Part shown: positions 8,642 to 17,505 of the stretch, one piece after another
How positions within the stretch are numbered: the first letter of the stretch is position 1
How the letters are laid out: each line of letters starts with the position of its first letter
Assembly (NCBI GenBank): GCA_964567475.1
Contig: CAZMMV010000003.1
Span: 1 to 60,931 of the forward strand
Direction: 5' to 3'
Length of the DNA: 60,931 nt
Source: CAZMMV01 sp964567475
GTDB lineage: Bacteria > Bacillota > Clostridia > Tissierellales > Tissierellaceae
Notes under the pieces: model-generated
Databases searched by the model: none
What the model saw: only the letters and a program-made list of their open reading frames with translations
Told to the model about the DNA's origin: nothing
Made by a program: the position numbers and the translations under genes

Positions 8642-8857
8642 ATGGCAAATATAAAATATGATATAACAGAAAAAATAGCAGTATTATCAGAACGTGGAGA
8701 TTGGACTAAGGAAATAAATAAGGTAAGTTGGAATGACAGACCTTCTAAATTTGATATTAGAGACTGGAATCACGAAGAGGGTAAAATGGGAAAAGGAGTT
8801 ACATTGACAGAAGAAGAGGCTAAAGTTTTAATGGAGGCTTTACAGGGACTATTATAA
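8642..8857 (+). CDS. PC4/YdbC-like ssDNA-binding protein
   Basis: A 71-residue protein matching the bacterial YdbC family, the PC4/Sub1 transcriptional-coactivator fold. The pattern KVSWNDRPSKFDIRDWNHEEGKMGKGVTLTEEEA is typical: a short beta-sheet with basic and aromatic residues, then a helix (EEAKVLMEALQGLL) for dimerisation. Characterised members bind single-stranded DNA; the cellular role in Firmicutes is not settled. ATG follows GGGAGG. It stands alone between a terminator and the P1 peptidase gene. Confidence 0.85.
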   Translation: MANIKYDITEKIAVLSERGDWTKEINKVSWNDRPSKFDIRDWNHEEGKMGKGVTLTEEEAKVLMEALQGLL

Positions 8858-8894
8858 TTAAATAAAAGCAATTGAAATATGAGTGAGGTGTATC

Positions 8895-9956
8895 ATGATT
8901 AATGAAAAAATAAGAAAATATGACATTAAAATAGGAGATTTAAAAACAGGAAAAAATAATTCCATAAGTGATGTAGAAGGTGTAAGGGTAGGTAATATAA
9001 CCCTAAATAAGGATAATATTAAAACTGGAGTTACAGCTATTATTCCTCATGAAGGAAATATTTTTAAAGATAAAGTTTTAGCTGCTTCACATGTAATCAA
9101 TGGATTTGGTAAATCAACAGGTCTTATTCAAATAGACGAATTAGGTGTATTAGAAACACCTATTATACTTACAAACACTCTTAGTGTGGGTCTTGCTTAT
9201 GATTCATTAGTTAGATATATGTTAGACTGTAATGATGATATAGGAGATACTACAGGGACCGTCAATCCAGTTATATGTGAATGTAATGATGGAAAAATCA
9301 ATGATATTAGAGGACTCCATATAAAAAATGAAGATATATTAAAAGCTATAGAATCTGCGGATATAAAATTTGATGAAGGCAATGTTGGTGCTGGTACTGG
9401 AATGGTTTGTTATGACCTAAAGGGTGGTATAGGTTCTTCTTCTAGAATCATTAGTTTAGAAGATAATGATTATACCCTAGGAGTATTGGTATTGAGCAAT
9501 TTTGGTTCATTGGAGGATTTTGTATTAAATGGAGACAATATTGGAAAGAAGCTTTGTAAAGAAATAGGAAAAATAATCTCTACAGAAGATAAGGGCTCAA
9601 TAATTGTTATAATGGCTACAGATATTCCTTTATCATCTAGACAAATTAAAAGAGTTATAAAAAGGGCTACTCATGGAATAGCTAGAACTGGTAGTTACTC
9701 AGGAAGTGGAAGCGGTGAAATAGTTATAGGATTTTCTACAGCTAACATAATAAAACATCATGAGAATAATGAAATAAGAGAAATAAAGATAATAAATGAA
9801 GATAAGATAAACAAGGTCTTTAAAGCGGCAGTTTATGCAACTGAAGAGGCCATACTTAATTCTATGATATGTGCTAGTTCTGTTGAAGATAGAAAGGGAG
9901 AAAAAGTATATTCTTTAAATGAATTGATATCTGAGTATAAAATTTGCAAAAAATAA
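8895..9956 (+). CDS. P1 family peptidase (DmpA/L-aminopeptidase D-esterase-like)
   Basis: N-terminal nucleophile hydrolase that autocleaves into two chains. The N-terminal block NSISDVEGVRVGNITL is diagnostic, and GNVGAGTGM at mid-protein is a family signature. The likely nucleophile is S235 (KGSIIVIMATDIPLSSRQ), followed by the conserved ATHGIARTGSYSGSGSGEI glycine-rich stretch. I choose ATG at 8895 (353 residues) because GAGGTG lies six bases before it; the in-frame GTG at 8883 overlaps that site. DmpA-type enzymes remove N-terminal residues from small peptides, amides or beta-peptides; the substrate here is unknown. A second member lies at 53702. Confidence 0.9.
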   Translation: MINEKIRKYDIKIGDLKTGKNNSISDVEGVRVGNITLNKDNIKTGVTAIIPHEGNIFKDKVLAASHVINGFGKSTGLIQIDELGVLETPIILTNTLSVGLAYDSLVRYMLDCNDDIGDTTGTVNPVICECNDGKINDIRGLHIKNEDILKAIESADIKFDEGNVGAGTGMVCYDLKGGIGSSSRIISLEDNDYTLGVLVLSNFGSLEDFVLNGDNIGKKLCKEIGKIISTEDKGSIIVIMATDIPLSSRQIKRVIKRATHGIARTGSYSGSGSGEIVIGFSTANIIKHHENNEIREIKIINEDKINKVFKAAVYATEEAILNSMICASSVEDRKGEKVYSLNELISEYKICKK

Positions 9957-10089
9957 TATGCTATAGTAAAATAATGTTATAATACAATTAATAGTAATGT
10001 TATAATGGGAGATGAAAAATATATTATAAAATAAGTAAAAGCTTATTTATAGACTATTATTAAAAATGAATTAAGAAAGGATAATATAT

Positions 10090-10647
10090 ATGTGCGATTA
10101 TAATTTAATAAAGAGTGACGCTAAGAAAGCAGTAAGCGAACTTTTAGATGCAGTTGATCTTAAAGAAAAGGATATAGTTATTGTTGGTTGTAGTACTAGT
10201 GAGGTTATGGGAAAAAGAATTGGTAAAGGTTCTGATGTAAATGTTGCAGAATATTTAATGTCAGCAATCCTACCATTACTTAAAGAGCGTAATTTGTTTT
10301 TAGGAATACAATGTTGTGAACATTTAAATCGTGGAGTAGTTGTTGAAGCTGAATGTGCTGAAAAATATGATCTTGATATAGTATCAGTTATACCACATGC
10401 AAAAGCAGGTGGAGCTATGGGTCAAGAGGCAATGAAGACTTTTGATAATCCAGTAGTAGTTGAGTCAATAAAAGCTAAGGCAAAGGCAGGAATAGATATA
10501 GGAGATACTTTGATAGGTATGCATCTGAAAAGGGTAGCAGTGCCTTTAAGATTATCTGTTAAAAAGATTGGTGAAGCTCACGTAACTAGTGCTTATACAA
10601 GACCACCACTAATTGGTGGAGAAAGAGCTAAATACAAAAAAGATTAA
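10090..10647 (+). CDS. ywlG: YwlG/UPF0340 family protein (DUF436)
   Basis: A 185-residue conserved protein of unknown function. Family features visible are VGCSTSEVMGKRIGKGSD, GIQCCEHLNRGVVVE with paired cysteines, and the C-terminal RPPLIGGERAKY. Upstream sequence has two copies of TAATGTTATAAT (about 9972-10004), either of which could serve as a -10 element. The neighbours give no functional clue. In other Firmicutes it often lies near glyA and upp. Confidence 0.9.
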   Translation: MCDYNLIKSDAKKAVSELLDAVDLKEKDIVIVGCSTSEVMGKRIGKGSDVNVAEYLMSAILPLLKERNLFLGIQCCEHLNRGVVVEAECAEKYDLDIVSVIPHAKAGGAMGQEAMKTFDNPVVVESIKAKAKAGIDIGDTLIGMHLKRVAVPLRLSVKKIGEAHVTSAYTRPPLIGGERAKYKKD

Positions 10648-10680
10648 TTATAAAAACAAATAAGATTTTAAAGTTATAAT

Positions 10681-10709
10681 AAAAACCAGCTTATCTAAAG
10701 TTGGTTTTT
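10681..10709 (+). terminator. Intrinsic terminator after ywlG
   Basis: A 12-bp stem with one G-U pair (AAAAACCAGCTT / AAGTTGGTTTTT) is followed by ATTATTTTT. Confidence 0.85.
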
Positions 10710-10819
10710 ATTATTTTTAAGCTTGTAATTATAGGTTTTTTCTTGTGATTATATCTTTATTAAGGTAAAATCAAGATATAGAAGGATTAATTTGAAATTG
10801 TTTTCAAGGAGGAGATTAT

Positions 10820-11923
10820 ATGTCACTGACTATATTTCATACAGGAGATATTCATCTGGGAATGAAATTCAACAATTATGGAGATGAAGTAAAAGAAGTT
10901 TTATCTGAAGCAAGATTTTTATCTTTAGAAAATATGATAAATAAATCCAATGAACTAAATACAGATATATTTGTTGTTGCAGGAGACTTGTTTAATACCA
11001 TACAGGTCACAAAAAGAGATATAAAGAGAACTGTAAACATATTGGACAAGTTTAATGGATCTTGTGTACTTGTATTACCTGGTAATCATGATTATGACAA
11101 TGGAATGATTGATTTATGGACTGAATTTACCAAGCATCCAAGTGAAAAGATAATACTTATAAATGAAAAAAGACCTTATTTTTTAAATGATTATGATTTA
11201 GATGTAGTTGTATATCCAGCACCTTGTCATAGTAAGCATTCCAAGAATAATAGCTTGGATTGGATAAAGGAAAAGGGCTTATCAGATACAGGTAAATATC
11301 ATATAGGAATTGGCCATGGCGCCTTGGAAGGACTTTCTCCTGATTTAGAGGGGAATTATTATTATATGTCAATGGATGAGTTGGAGTCTATACATACTGA
11401 TCTATGGCTATTAGGCCATACTCATATAAGATATCCATTTAAGGACGAGATATCTAATCACAAAATATATAATGCTGGTACACCAGAACCAGATGGCTTA
11501 GACTTTAAAGATGAAGGATCTGCTTGGTATATAACTATAGAGGATAATAGAACATTTGCAAAGAAAATAATTACAGGGGAATATAGATTTTTTGATAAAA
11601 ATTTTGAATTAAAAGAAGAGGAAGATTTAGATAATATAAAATCATGGATATTAGAAGGTAATCCAGATAAAAAAATTATTAGATTAAATTTAAAAGGAAG
11701 TATTTCTAAAGAAACATATGAGGGTTTAAGTGATTTTTATAGACAATTAGAATCTGGAGTATTTCATTTAATTGTAGAGGATTCTGATTTAAAGATTAAG
11801 ATAAATAAAGATACTATAGAAAGTGAATTTACTAGGGGATCTTTTCCCTATGAGTTTTTAAATGGATTAGTTCATGATGAGGAAGCATTGCAAATAGCAT
11901 ATGATTTATTGAGGAGGAGATAA
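10820..11923 (+). CDS. SbcD/YhaO-like DNA repair metallophosphoesterase
   Basis: Calcineurin-fold nuclease subunit of 367 residues. Metal-binding motifs appear in order: HTGDIHLG (about residues 6-13), VAGDLFNT, LPGNHDYDN, GHGALEG and LLGHTHIRYPF. In SbcD/Mre11 such proteins cut DNA ends and hairpins, driven by a Rad50-like ATPase. The partner ATPase starts one base after its stop, so the two form a pair. ATG follows GGAGGAG. Overall layout and the short partner look closer to B. subtilis YhaO/YhaN than to classical SbcD/SbcC; I am confident of the fold, less of the subfamily. Confidence 0.85.
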   Translation: MSLTIFHTGDIHLGMKFNNYGDEVKEVLSEARFLSLENMINKSNELNTDIFVVAGDLFNTIQVTKRDIKRTVNILDKFNGSCVLVLPGNHDYDNGMIDLWTEFTKHPSEKIILINEKRPYFLNDYDLDVVVYPAPCHSKHSKNNSLDWIKEKGLSDTGKYHIGIGHGALEGLSPDLEGNYYYMSMDELESIHTDLWLLGHTHIRYPFKDEISNHKIYNAGTPEPDGLDFKDEGSAWYITIEDNRTFAKKIITGEYRFFDKNFELKEEEDLDNIKSWILEGNPDKKIIRLNLKGSISKETYEGLSDFYRQLESGVFHLIVEDSDLKIKINKDTIESEFTRGSFPYEFLNGLVHDEEALQIAYDLLRRR

Positions 11924-11924
11924 T

Positions 11925-14339
11925 ATGCGCATTAAATCCTATAATTGTACAAGGTTTGCAGGTCTTAAAGATATTGAATTAGAGTTTGACAAGGGTCTTA
12001 ATGTAATACTAGGGCCTAATGAATCTGGTAAGAGCACTATTATAGAAGGCATTCATTCTACTTTATTTAAAAATATAAAGCTTAGAAAGAATAATAATGC
12101 AGATAAAGATTTTACCTTTAAATTCATGCCACAGCCTAATGGAGATTTTATAGATGGAAAAGTTGTTGTTCATACTAAAGATGGAGAATATGAGATTTCA
12201 AAAGAATGGGGAAGCGATGGAAACATAAATTTATTAACTCCAAATGGCAATATAATCAAAAATGAAAAAGATGTAAATCAAGAATTATCCAATATATTGA
12301 CTTATGGTGAAAGTACTTACAGTAATATTGTATTTGCAAAACAAAGAGAGTTAAAAGAAGCATTATTTAATATAATTAATGATAGTGAGATAAGTAAGGA
12401 AATCAATGATTTACTTCGAAGAACTTTAATGGAATTAGATGGTATATCCGTAGATAGCATACAGGAAAACATTGAAAATGAAATAGAAAGTCTTTATAAA
12501 AGGTGGAATAGAGAAAAAAATTATCCAGAAAATAATAAGGGAGTAAATAATCCTTATAAAACTGGACTTGGAAAAATACTTGAAAGCTATTATAACAAGG
12601 AAAATTTAAAAATATTAATGGAAAGAGCAGATAAAACAGAAAAGGATTTTGAGGATATAGGCAATAGAATTAAAAAAATAGATAATCAAGTAAATGAATT
12701 AAAAAAGGAAAAAGATAAATTAGAATCTATTGAAGATGATGTAAACAACAGAATGATATTAGAAGCAAAGATGTCCACCCTTAATAAAGATCTAGAAGAT
12801 TTAAAAGAAGCCAATAGAGAGTGGCCAAAGGCTGAACAATTATTGGAACAATTAGAAGAAAGCTTAAGTAAATTACAAGAAGATAGAGAAAAAATCAATA
12901 AAGAAAAAAGTGATTTAGAAAAGATAGAAAAGAAGGAAACTTTAGAGAAAAAGTTAAAAAGCATAGAAGAAACTCAAGAAAAAATCAGTAAAATAATAGA
13001 AAAAGAATCTAGCATATCTAAAATAAAAGATGATGATATAGATAAATTAGACATGATTCAAAGAAAATTATTTGAGTTAGAAACTACTATGAAAGCTGGA
13101 AAGATGATAGCTATACTTAAAAAGTCAACAGATAAGCCAATATATGTGTCCAAGGATTTTGGAGAAAAAGAAGTGTTAGGATTAGATACATCTTTTGAAG
13201 CCAATGGAATAATTAATATTACTTATGCTGATGAATTTGAAATTGAAATTAAAACTGGGGAAATAGATTATGAAGAATTGAACAATGAATATACTGAATT
13301 AAATAAAGAATATAAAGAGTTATTAAAAAATCTTAATGTTGAAAACCTAGAAGATGCTAAGCTAAAACAAAAAATGATTAAAGAATTAGCTGATGATAAA
13401 AAATCATTAAATAAAGAAATAGAAATTAAACTAGATAATAGGACAAAGGAAGAACTAGAGAAAGAGTTAAAAGAATTAGGAAATATTAAAGGAAATAGGA
13501 AATTAGAAGATATAGAAAAAGACTTAAAAAAATTAAGCACTGAAGAAATAGACATCTCATCTGATAAGAAAAATACTAAAAATCAAATAGATTTATGGAA
13601 AGAAAAATACACTAATCCTGATAAATTATTTGATTTAGTTTTAGAAAAAAGAGCTTCTTTTAATGAAAAGGATAAAAAATTAAAGAATCTAAAAGCTCTT
13701 CCAGAACAATTTGATTCTCCAGAGGAGTTTAAGAATGAATTATCTTCTATAAAAGAAAATTTAAGCCTACATCAAGATAATTTAGAAGAATTAAGAGTAG
13801 ATTATTATGAATCTAAAAATAGTCTCTTAGATGTTTCTTATGAAGAATTAAAAAGAGAGCATTCTCAAGCAGAAAAGGTATTTGAAAGAAATATTAGAAG
13901 AGGGGAAAAACTACTAGAAATTCAAAGAGTATTCTTAGAAACAAAGGAAAATTTATCTAATAATCCTATGGAACCCTTAGTAAATGAATTTGTAAAATTA
14001 TTAGAAATAGTTACAGCAGGTAGTTACAAGACTGGAGAAATTGATGAAGAGTTTAATATTAGATTAGAAAATAAGAATGGTGAAATACCTATAGAATTGT
14101 TATCAGCTGGCACCTATGATGCTGTTACATTAGCATTGAGATTTTCAATATTAAAACATATATTTAGTGATGAAGGTGGATATGTAGTGCTAGATGACTG
14201 CCTAGTTGACTTGGATCCAGATAGAAAGACCCAATCAATAAGATTGATAAATGATTTTGCCAAGGATTATCAAATAATATTTACGACTTGTGATCCTGAT
14301 ACTGCTAATATGTTAGGCGGAAAGCTTATAAAATTATAG
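11925..14339 (+). CDS. SbcC/Rad50-type AAA ATPase, YhaN-like
   Basis: SMC-like ATPase of 804 residues. The N-terminus holds Walker A (GPNESGKST, about residues 35-43). A long coiled coil rich in K, E, L and N spans roughly residues 170-680. The C-terminal lobe holds the signature LSAGTYDAVTLALR, Walker B VVLDDCLVDLDPDR and a switch TTCDPD. The coiled coil has no cysteine, so the CxxC zinc hook of true Rad50/SbcC is absent, as in YhaN-type proteins. It presumably powers the upstream nuclease. Confidence 0.85.
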   Translation: MRIKSYNCTRFAGLKDIELEFDKGLNVILGPNESGKSTIIEGIHSTLFKNIKLRKNNNADKDFTFKFMPQPNGDFIDGKVVVHTKDGEYEISKEWGSDGNINLLTPNGNIIKNEKDVNQELSNILTYGESTYSNIVFAKQRELKEALFNIINDSEISKEINDLLRRTLMELDGISVDSIQENIENEIESLYKRWNREKNYPENNKGVNNPYKTGLGKILESYYNKENLKILMERADKTEKDFEDIGNRIKKIDNQVNELKKEKDKLESIEDDVNNRMILEAKMSTLNKDLEDLKEANREWPKAEQLLEQLEESLSKLQEDREKINKEKSDLEKIEKKETLEKKLKSIEETQEKISKIIEKESSISKIKDDDIDKLDMIQRKLFELETTMKAGKMIAILKKSTDKPIYVSKDFGEKEVLGLDTSFEANGIINITYADEFEIEIKTGEIDYEELNNEYTELNKEYKELLKNLNVENLEDAKLKQKMIKELADDKKSLNKEIEIKLDNRTKEELEKELKELGNIKGNRKLEDIEKDLKKLSTEEIDISSDKKNTKNQIDLWKEKYTNPDKLFDLVLEKRASFNEKDKKLKNLKALPEQFDSPEEFKNELSSIKENLSLHQDNLEELRVDYYESKNSLLDVSYEELKREHSQAEKVFERNIRRGEKLLEIQRVFLETKENLSNNPMEPLVNEFVKLLEIVTAGSYKTGEIDEEFNIRLENKNGEIPIELLSAGTYDAVTLALRFSILKHIFSDEGGYVVLDDCLVDLDPDRKTQSIRLINDFAKDYQIIFTTCDPDTANMLGGKLIKL

Positions 14340-14400
14340 TTAAAAAGTCTTCATATAAAATAGTATAAATAATAATACTTATTAGATAGGAGAAAATAAA

Positions 14401-14634
14401 TTGAAAAAAAGGATTAAATTAAGTAGCGAAAGAAAAGAAGCTATGACAAGCAAAATAGTAGAATACTTTTGGGAAGAAAGAGACGAAGAATTAGGAGAAT
14501 TAGCTTCACAATTAATTTTAGATTTTTTTATAGAGGAATTAGGATCACATATATATAATCAAGGCGTAGAAGATGCATATACTTATACAAGAGATAAATT
14601 AGAAGATTTATTTGCTTTACAAATAAAAAGATAA
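14401..14634 (+). CDS. DUF2164 family protein
   Basis: A 77-residue protein with the DUF2164 pattern: basic start (KRIKLSSERKEAM), IVEYFWEERDEELGELASQLILDFFIEELG, then YNQGVEDA. The start is TTG, preceded by ATAGGAG. Predicted all-helical, acidic in the middle, no known function. It lies between the YhaN-like gene and xpt without a clear terminator on either side. Confidence 0.8.
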   Translation: MKKRIKLSSERKEAMTSKIVEYFWEERDEELGELASQLILDFFIEELGSHIYNQGVEDAYTYTRDKLEDLFALQIKR

Positions 14635-14717
14635 GTGAAATTATTCCATGTTTTTTTAAATCTTGCAAAAGCCACAAAACTGTTATAATATATTAGGAAA
14701 AGGTATTGGAGGATTTT

Positions 14718-15287
14718 ATGGAATTATTAAAACAAAGAATAATTAAAGATGGAGATATAAGAGAAGGAAATATAATTAAAGTGGATAGTTTTTTAAATCA
14801 TCAAATTGATATAGACTTATTAAATGAAATTGGAAAAGAGTTTAAAATCAGATTTGTAGATGAGAAAATAGATAAAATACTTACTATAGAAGCATCTGGA
14901 ATAGCTATAGCTGTTATTGCTGCTCAGTATTTTAATGTTCCAGTAGTTTTTGCTAAAAAGACTGAATCAAAAAACTTAGACAAAGATACATACGAAAGTG
15001 ATGTATATTCTTATACTAAAGCTAAGACCTATACAATAAGGATATCTAAAAAGTATTTAAATAAGGGAGAAAACATACTTATAATAGATGACTTTTTAGC
15101 TAAGGGAAAGGCAGCTCAAGGGCTTATAGATATTATAGAAGAGGCACAATGTAATTTATCTGGTATAGGTATAGTTATAGAAAAAGCTTTTCAAGATGGT
15201 GGAGAAGATATAAGAAAAAGAGGAATAAAATTAGAATCTCTAGCTATAGCAGAGGATATAAAAGAGGGAGAAATAACATTTCGATAA
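14718..15287 (+). CDS. xpt: Xanthine phosphoribosyltransferase
   Basis: Salvages xanthine to XMP with PRPP. The type-I PRTase PRPP loop is ILIIDDFLAKGKA. The N-terminus MELLKQRIIKDG-IREGNIIKVDSFLNHQID is characteristic of Xpt. I choose ATG at 14718 (189 residues), since TGGAGG lies just before it; the in-frame TTG at 14706 overlaps that site. I see no purine riboswitch in the short leader. A bidirectional terminator separates it from convergent tyrS. Confidence 0.95.
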   Translation: MELLKQRIIKDGDIREGNIIKVDSFLNHQIDIDLLNEIGKEFKIRFVDEKIDKILTIEASGIAIAVIAAQYFNVPVVFAKKTESKNLDKDTYESDVYSYTKAKTYTIRISKKYLNKGENILIIDDFLAKGKAAQGLIDIIEEAQCNLSGIGIVIEKAFQDGGEDIRKRGIKLESLAIAEDIKEGEITFR

Positions 15288-15288
15288 A

Positions 15289-15332
15289 AAAAGCAAGGAA
15301 TAAGGGCTGTTAAGACCTAATTCCTTGCTTTT
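15289..15332. terminator. Bidirectional terminator between xpt and tyrS
   Basis: A 13-bp perfect stem, AAAAGCAAGGAAT (15289-15301) with ATTCCTTGCTTTT (15320-15332), has T runs on both strands. It serves the two convergent genes. Confidence 0.9.
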
Positions 15333-15335
15333 TAA

Positions 15336-16559
15336 TTATATTCTAACTTGATGATAGATTTTTTTACCTTTTCTAATAAGGATTTTTCCATCCTTAAAAT
15401 CATCTAAAGTAATTTCTTTATTAAAATCATCTAATTTAACATCATCAATAGATATACCACCTTGTTGTACAAGTCTTCTACCTTCACCATTAGATTTAGT
15501 TAAATCTAATTCTTTTAATAAATTTAATATTCCTATACCTTCTTGGAATATCTCTTTTTTCATTTCAGTGAATGGTATGGAACCTTTATCAGCTGAACCA
15601 GAGAATAGTGATTTAGCTGCAGTTTCTGATTTTTTAGCTTCTTCTTCTCCATGAATCATTTTAGTTACTTCAAAAGCTAGTACTTCCTTAGCCTTATTGA
15701 TTTCTGCTCCTTCTAATGCACCTAGTTCTTTAACTTCTTCCATTGGCAAGAAAGTAAGCAGACTCAAGAATTTTTCCACATCTCTGTCATCTACATTTCT
15801 CATATATTGATACAATTCATATGGTGGAGTTTTTTCAGGATCTAACCATATTGTTCCTGCTTCTGTTTTACCCATTTTGATACCAGCAGCTGTAGATAAT
15901 AGTTTAAATGTCATAGAATAAACTTTATCCTGTTCTATTTTTCTAACTAACTCATATCCACCTAGCATATTAGACCATTGATCACTACCACCAAGTTGAA
16001 GTTTACATCCATGATTTCTGTATAAATGTAAGAAATCGTAGGATTGCATTAGCATATATCCAAATTCAAAGAATGTTAAACCTTGTTCTAATCTATTTTT
16101 ATAGCAATCAAAGGTAAGCATTCTATTTACTGTGAAATGAACTCCTATTTCTCTCATAAAGTCTACAAAATTCAGATTAAGTAGCCAATCACCATTATTT
16201 ACTACCAGAGCCTTTCCTTCACTAAAATCAATGAAATGTCCCAATTGCTCTTTAAATTTGCTGGCATTGTAATCAATCATTTCTTTAGTCATTATTTTTC
16301 TCATGTCTGCTTTTCCAGATGGATCACCTATCATAGTAGTTCCACCACCTAAAAGAGCTATAGGTCTATGACCATGCTTTTGCATATGCATCATAACCAT
16401 TATTTGTAGAAAATGTCCTAGAGTTAAACTGTCAGCAGTTGCATCAAATCCAATATAAAATGGAACAGATTCACTAGCTAATAACTCCCTTAATTCATCT
16501 TCATATGTTACTTGATCAATATATCCTCTTTCTTTTAGTACATCAAATACATTTTTCAT
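15336..16559 (-). CDS. tyrS: Tyrosyl-tRNA synthetase
   Basis: Class Ic synthetase charging tRNA(Tyr), 407 residues. The HIGH-like motif is TLGHFLQI, the KMSKS-like loop is KMGKTEAGT, and the tyrosine pocket shows YIGFDATADS, QSYDFLHL and LGGSDQWSN. A C-terminal S4-like tRNA-binding domain spans about residues 345-407 (GRRLVQQGGISIDD). The minus-strand ATG follows GGAGG. A Tyr-specific T-box leader lies upstream, so expression should rise when uncharged tRNA(Tyr) accumulates. Confidence 0.97.
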   Translation of the reverse strand: MKNVFDVLKERGYIDQVTYEDELRELLASESVPFYIGFDATADSLTLGHFLQIMVMMHMQKHGHRPIALLGGGTTMIGDPSGKADMRKIMTKEMIDYNASKFKEQLGHFIDFSEGKALVVNNGDWLLNLNFVDFMREIGVHFTVNRMLTFDCYKNRLEQGLTFFEFGYMLMQSYDFLHLYRNHGCKLQLGGSDQWSNMLGGYELVRKIEQDKVYSMTFKLLSTAAGIKMGKTEAGTIWLDPEKTPPYELYQYMRNVDDRDVEKFLSLLTFLPMEEVKELGALEGAEINKAKEVLAFEVTKMIHGEEEAKKSETAAKSLFSGSADKGSIPFTEMKKEIFQEGIGILNLLKELDLTKSNGEGRRLVQQGGISIDDVKLDDFNKEITLDDFKDGKILIRKGKKIYHQVRI

Positions 16560-16683
16560 TTTATACCTCCTAATTACGCAGTCGTGCTAGTAACTCTAAT
16601 TAGGTGTTTTGTCCATATAGAGTTTCTGCATTTTGCGTTTGACCTATTAAAGCTTACTATATTTGCTAATAAGTTAGGCCATA

Positions 16684-16915
16684 AAAAAATACACGGGTTC
16701 CATCTCATCTAAAAGGACGAGAGGAAACCCGTGGTACCACCTTAATTTGCATAAAGCCTCTGCCACGTAACGTGTGGAAATCGCAATTAAATTGAACTCA
16801 GGAATTGTATTTCATTGACTAAGGATATAGATTTCTCACTAATAATCTACTCTCTGTGAATTGTCCTAAAGGCAACTAATTAAATCCTTCATAGTTTATT
16901 TGTCTAATTATTACT
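16684..16915 (-). promoter_or_regulatory. T-box leader, tyrosine-specific, controlling tyrS
   Basis: On the minus strand the T-box sequence AAGGTGGTACCACGGG (about 16728-16744) is followed by a terminator: the GGTTTCC/GGAACC-type stem spans 16692-16733 and ends in a T7 run at 16682-16688. The specifier in stem I reads TAC (minus strand, 16807-16809), a tyrosine codon matching the gene. The T-box sequence overlaps the terminator's 5' arm, as needed for the antiterminator switch. The 16561-16683 part between terminator and tyrS holds no gene I can see. Confidence 0.93.
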
Positions 16916-16944
16916 ATATTATTATAATTGAATTTCTTTGTCAA
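16916..16944 (-). promoter_or_regulatory. Sigma-A promoter of tyrS
   Basis: Minus strand: TTGACA (16939-16944) and TAATAT (16916-16921) with 17 bases between. It sits directly upstream of the T-box leader. Confidence 0.75.
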
Positions 16945-16963
16945 GGATAAAGCTACATAAAAA

Positions 16964-16989
16964 AAGGGACGTTATAGAAATTGTCCCTT
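16964..16989 (-). terminator. Terminator of the superoxide reductase gene
   Basis: Minus strand: AAGGGAC / GTCCCTT stem followed by a run of seven T residues, eight bases past the stop codon. Confidence 0.85.
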
Positions 16990-16997
16990 AAAAGATA

Positions 16998-17372
16998 TTA
17001 TTTTACTTCTAATTCTTGGCTATTTTCCCATAATCCATGAATGTTGCAATATGATGTAGCATATATAGTACCTGATTCTTCAGCTTTGAAATTAAGACAT
17101 GCATTTGCTTCTGTAAATAATTCACTTTCACCGTGAGCTGAGAAATTAAATGTACCGATCTCAATTGGGAATTTTTTACCTTCAGGTTGGAAATATACTT
17201 TAATCCAAGCTATATGATGCTCAAATGTATTAGGGTGTGATATTTCTTCGCCTATAACCACTTTAACATTTACTGATTCCCCTGATTTTACTGTTTCTGG
17301 TGCATGAATAACTGGTACGTGCTTTTCACCTTTCCAGTCTCCACTTTGATATAATTTACCTAAACTTTTCAT
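16998..17372 (-). CDS. Superoxide reductase (neelaredoxin type)
   Basis: Reduces superoxide to peroxide without making oxygen, a typical strict-anaerobe defence. The 124-residue protein is the single-iron class without the N-terminal desulforedoxin domain. Iron ligands are visible: E16-K17-H18 (EKHVP), H46, H52, C109 and H112 (YCNIHGLW). The Glu-Lys pair that guides superoxide is kept. The minus-strand ATG follows GGAGG. Peroxide from this enzyme would need a peroxidase, and the selenoperoxiredoxin at 7820 is a candidate; that link is inferred. Confidence 0.95.
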   Translation of the reverse strand: MKSLGKLYQSGDWKGEKHVPVIHAPETVKSGESVNVKVVIGEEISHPNTFEHHIAWIKVYFQPEGKKFPIEIGTFNFSAHGESELFTEANACLNFKAEESGTIYATSYCNIHGLWENSQELEVK

Positions 17373-17469
17373 CTAAAAACCTCCATATACTTTTTATTGA
17401 TTCAATAAGCTTTATACCCATGTAGTATAAAAATATTCAATATAGCTATTTAAATTTTCTTTTTTAGAG

Positions 17470-17475
17470 TATAAT
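17470..17475 (+). promoter_or_regulatory. Possible -10 element upstream of the THUMP methyltransferase
   Basis: TATAAT stands 31 bases before the ATG; the -35 is weak. The divergent superoxide reductase promoter must share this 133-base gap, but I could not fix it. Confidence 0.35.
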
Positions 17476-17505
17476 ATATATAAAGACGTTTATAGGAGAG
17501 ATAAT

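Noticed and set aside
13268..13555. Antisense open frame opposite the coiled coil of the YhaN-like gene
   Set aside because: Low-complexity Ser/Phe/Leu translation that mirrors Lys/Glu codons; no start signals.
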